A stretch of 6,776 nt of DNA from Pedobacter sp. (GTDB lineage: Bacteria; Bacteroidota; Bacteroidia; Sphingobacteriales; Sphingobacteriaceae). The DNA is taken from assembly GCA_030149995.1 (NCBI GenBank), contig JASLGV010000066.1, forward strand, positions 1 to 6,776, given 5' to 3'. The notes below the pieces were generated by a model. That model searched no databases. It saw only the letters and a list, made by a program, of their open reading frames with translations, and had not been told where the DNA came from. Both the position numbers and the translations under genes were made by a program. Numbering within the stretch: position 1 is the first letter of the stretch; the number at the start of each line of letters is the position of its first letter. Below, piece by piece: positions 5,869-6,776 of the stretch.

Positions 5869-6776
5869 TTATTCCATTAATTTCTGATTGAATTGGGTAA
5901 TGAGTTTGAATAGGTTTTTATACTTTGTTAAGGGTAAGGTTTCGGGTTTATCAAAAACATCGTGATAGGCGGCAATGCCCCCCTGTGTGTAAAAGAAGAA
6001 GGCAGGTACACCCATCTCTGTAAAAAAATAATGATCGCTGTTGGCTGCTTTGCCCCTCGAATTGATTTTGGGCATAAGTTTATATTCGGTATTAATTTCG
6101 TTTAATAAATTAAAGGCCCGGGGATAAACGCTGGCATTTACCACAGTCATGCCTTGTTCGCCGGTGCCAACCAGATCCAGGTTAATCAGAAATTTAATAT
6201 TGCTGAGTGGAAACAAAGGATTTTCAACAAAATATTTAGAACCCAGTAAACCCGCTTCTTCACCGGCAAAGCAAATAAAGGCAATGGAATAGGCTTGTGG
6301 ATGGGCGGTGTAATACCTCGCCAGACTTAGAAGCGTGGCAACGCCTGCGGCATTATCATTAGCCCCTGGAAAATACGTATCTGCGCCCATACCACCCAAG
6401 TGATCGTAATGTGCCGTAATTACCAGTAGGGAATCAGGATATTTAGTTCCTTTAACAAAACCAGCAATATTGGCGACTTGAAAATGATCGATAAATTTAT
6501 TTTCAATATCTACATAAATGCTTTCCGGCATTTGTGTAAACGTTTTCCGGTTGAGGTAAATGCTGGTTTCATCAGATATTTTGGAGGCTACAGACCAGGT
6601 TAATTTATCTTTCAGGAAAAGGTTTAAGTTGGGCAATGCCTGGAAATGTAAGCTGTCTACCTGGCTTAAGCCCGCCTTTTTATTGATGCTTACGCTCTCA
6701 TTTCCAACAATAAAATCTTTGCCTGGTATTAGCCGTTGTCCATTAATTTCTACGATCATTTTCCCGGGAAAGGTAT
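5869..6776 (-). CDS. M28-family zinc metallopeptidase, N-terminus outside window (partial)
   Basis: This is the C-terminal catalytic part of a di-zinc aminopeptidase-like peptidase (peptidase family M28). Numbering from the internal Met at 6759, the metal and catalytic residues are all visible: H117 and D119 in TAHYDH, D135 in PGANDNAAGVA, E167-E168 in FAGEEAGLLGS (general base and ligand), D195 in NLDLVGTG, and H266 in AAYHDVFDKPE. SDHYFF at 241-246 is also conserved in this group. The enzyme is therefore probably active, releasing amino acids from peptides. The frame stays open upstream of that Met to the window edge (T-F-P-G-K precedes it), and the residues after it lack a signal peptide or a domain start, so Met 6759 is internal. 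Related proteins are exported and carry a signal peptide further upstream; that is expected here but not visible. The gene stops 101 bp before the DUF5694 gene on the same strand, with no terminator between them. Confidence 0.9.
   Translation of the reverse strand, partial: TFPGKMIVEINGQRLIPGKDFIVGNESVSINKKAGLSQVDSLHFQALPNLNLFLKDKLTWSVASKISDETSIYLNRKTFTQMPESIYVDIENKFIDHFQVANIAGFVKGTKYPDSLLVITAHYDHLGGMGADTYFPGANDNAAGVATLLSLARYYTAHPQAYSIAFICFAGEEAGLLGSKYFVENPLFPLSNIKFLINLDLVGTGEQGMTVVNASVYPRAFNLLNEINTEYKLMPKINSRGKAANSDHYFFTEMGVPAFFFYTQGGIAAYHDVFDKPETLPLTKYKNLFKLITQFNQKLME

Noticed and set aside
6757..6759. ATG as the start of the M28 peptidase gene
   Set aside because: The frame stays open upstream to the edge, and starting here would give an exported-type enzyme with no signal peptide; an internal Met is more likely.

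Overview
The window reads as chromosomal DNA from a Bacteroidota species, most likely a Sphingobacteriaceae member of the Pedobacter type. The evidence is an AT-rich base composition, signal peptides ending in 'AQ', a carboxypeptidase-regulatory/plug/beta-barrel outer-membrane protein of a kind typical of this phylum, absence of Shine-Dalgarno sequences, and one exact match to the Bacteroidota -7 promoter consensus TAnnTTTG. The genus assignment is inference; no marker gene is present.

There are five protein genes. On the + strand, the 3' part of a class I SAM-dependent methyltransferase gene (cut by the left edge) is followed by a complete luciferase-like (LLM) flavin-dependent oxidoreductase gene. 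A perfect 18-bp-stem hairpin then separates these from the convergent - strand genes. Read from right to left, the - strand carries an M28-family metallopeptidase (its N-terminus cut by the right edge), a secreted DUF5694-type protein ending in a strong intrinsic terminator, and a 924-aa outer-membrane beta-barrel protein. No gap between genes exceeds 300 bases. The longest is 237 bp (4454-4690), holding the terminator and the upstream region of the barrel gene.

The right-hand block looks like cell-envelope or secreted functions: a probably exported peptidase, a periplasmic or secreted putative hydrolase and an outer-membrane protein. The visible terminator and separate upstream regions suggest individual transcription units rather than one operon. 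No tRNA, rRNA, CRISPR array, insertion sequence or integrase is visible, and I see no clear new multi-gene system. The items most worth a second look are: paired G-x-x-H motifs plus a Glu and an Arg-Asn motif in the DUF5694 protein, which suggest a TraB/TIKI-like hydrolase; a 21-bp-spaced direct repeat upstream of that gene that resembles a LytTR-regulator site; the long U-tract-less hairpin at 1621-1667; and an inverted repeat upstream of the beta-barrel gene.
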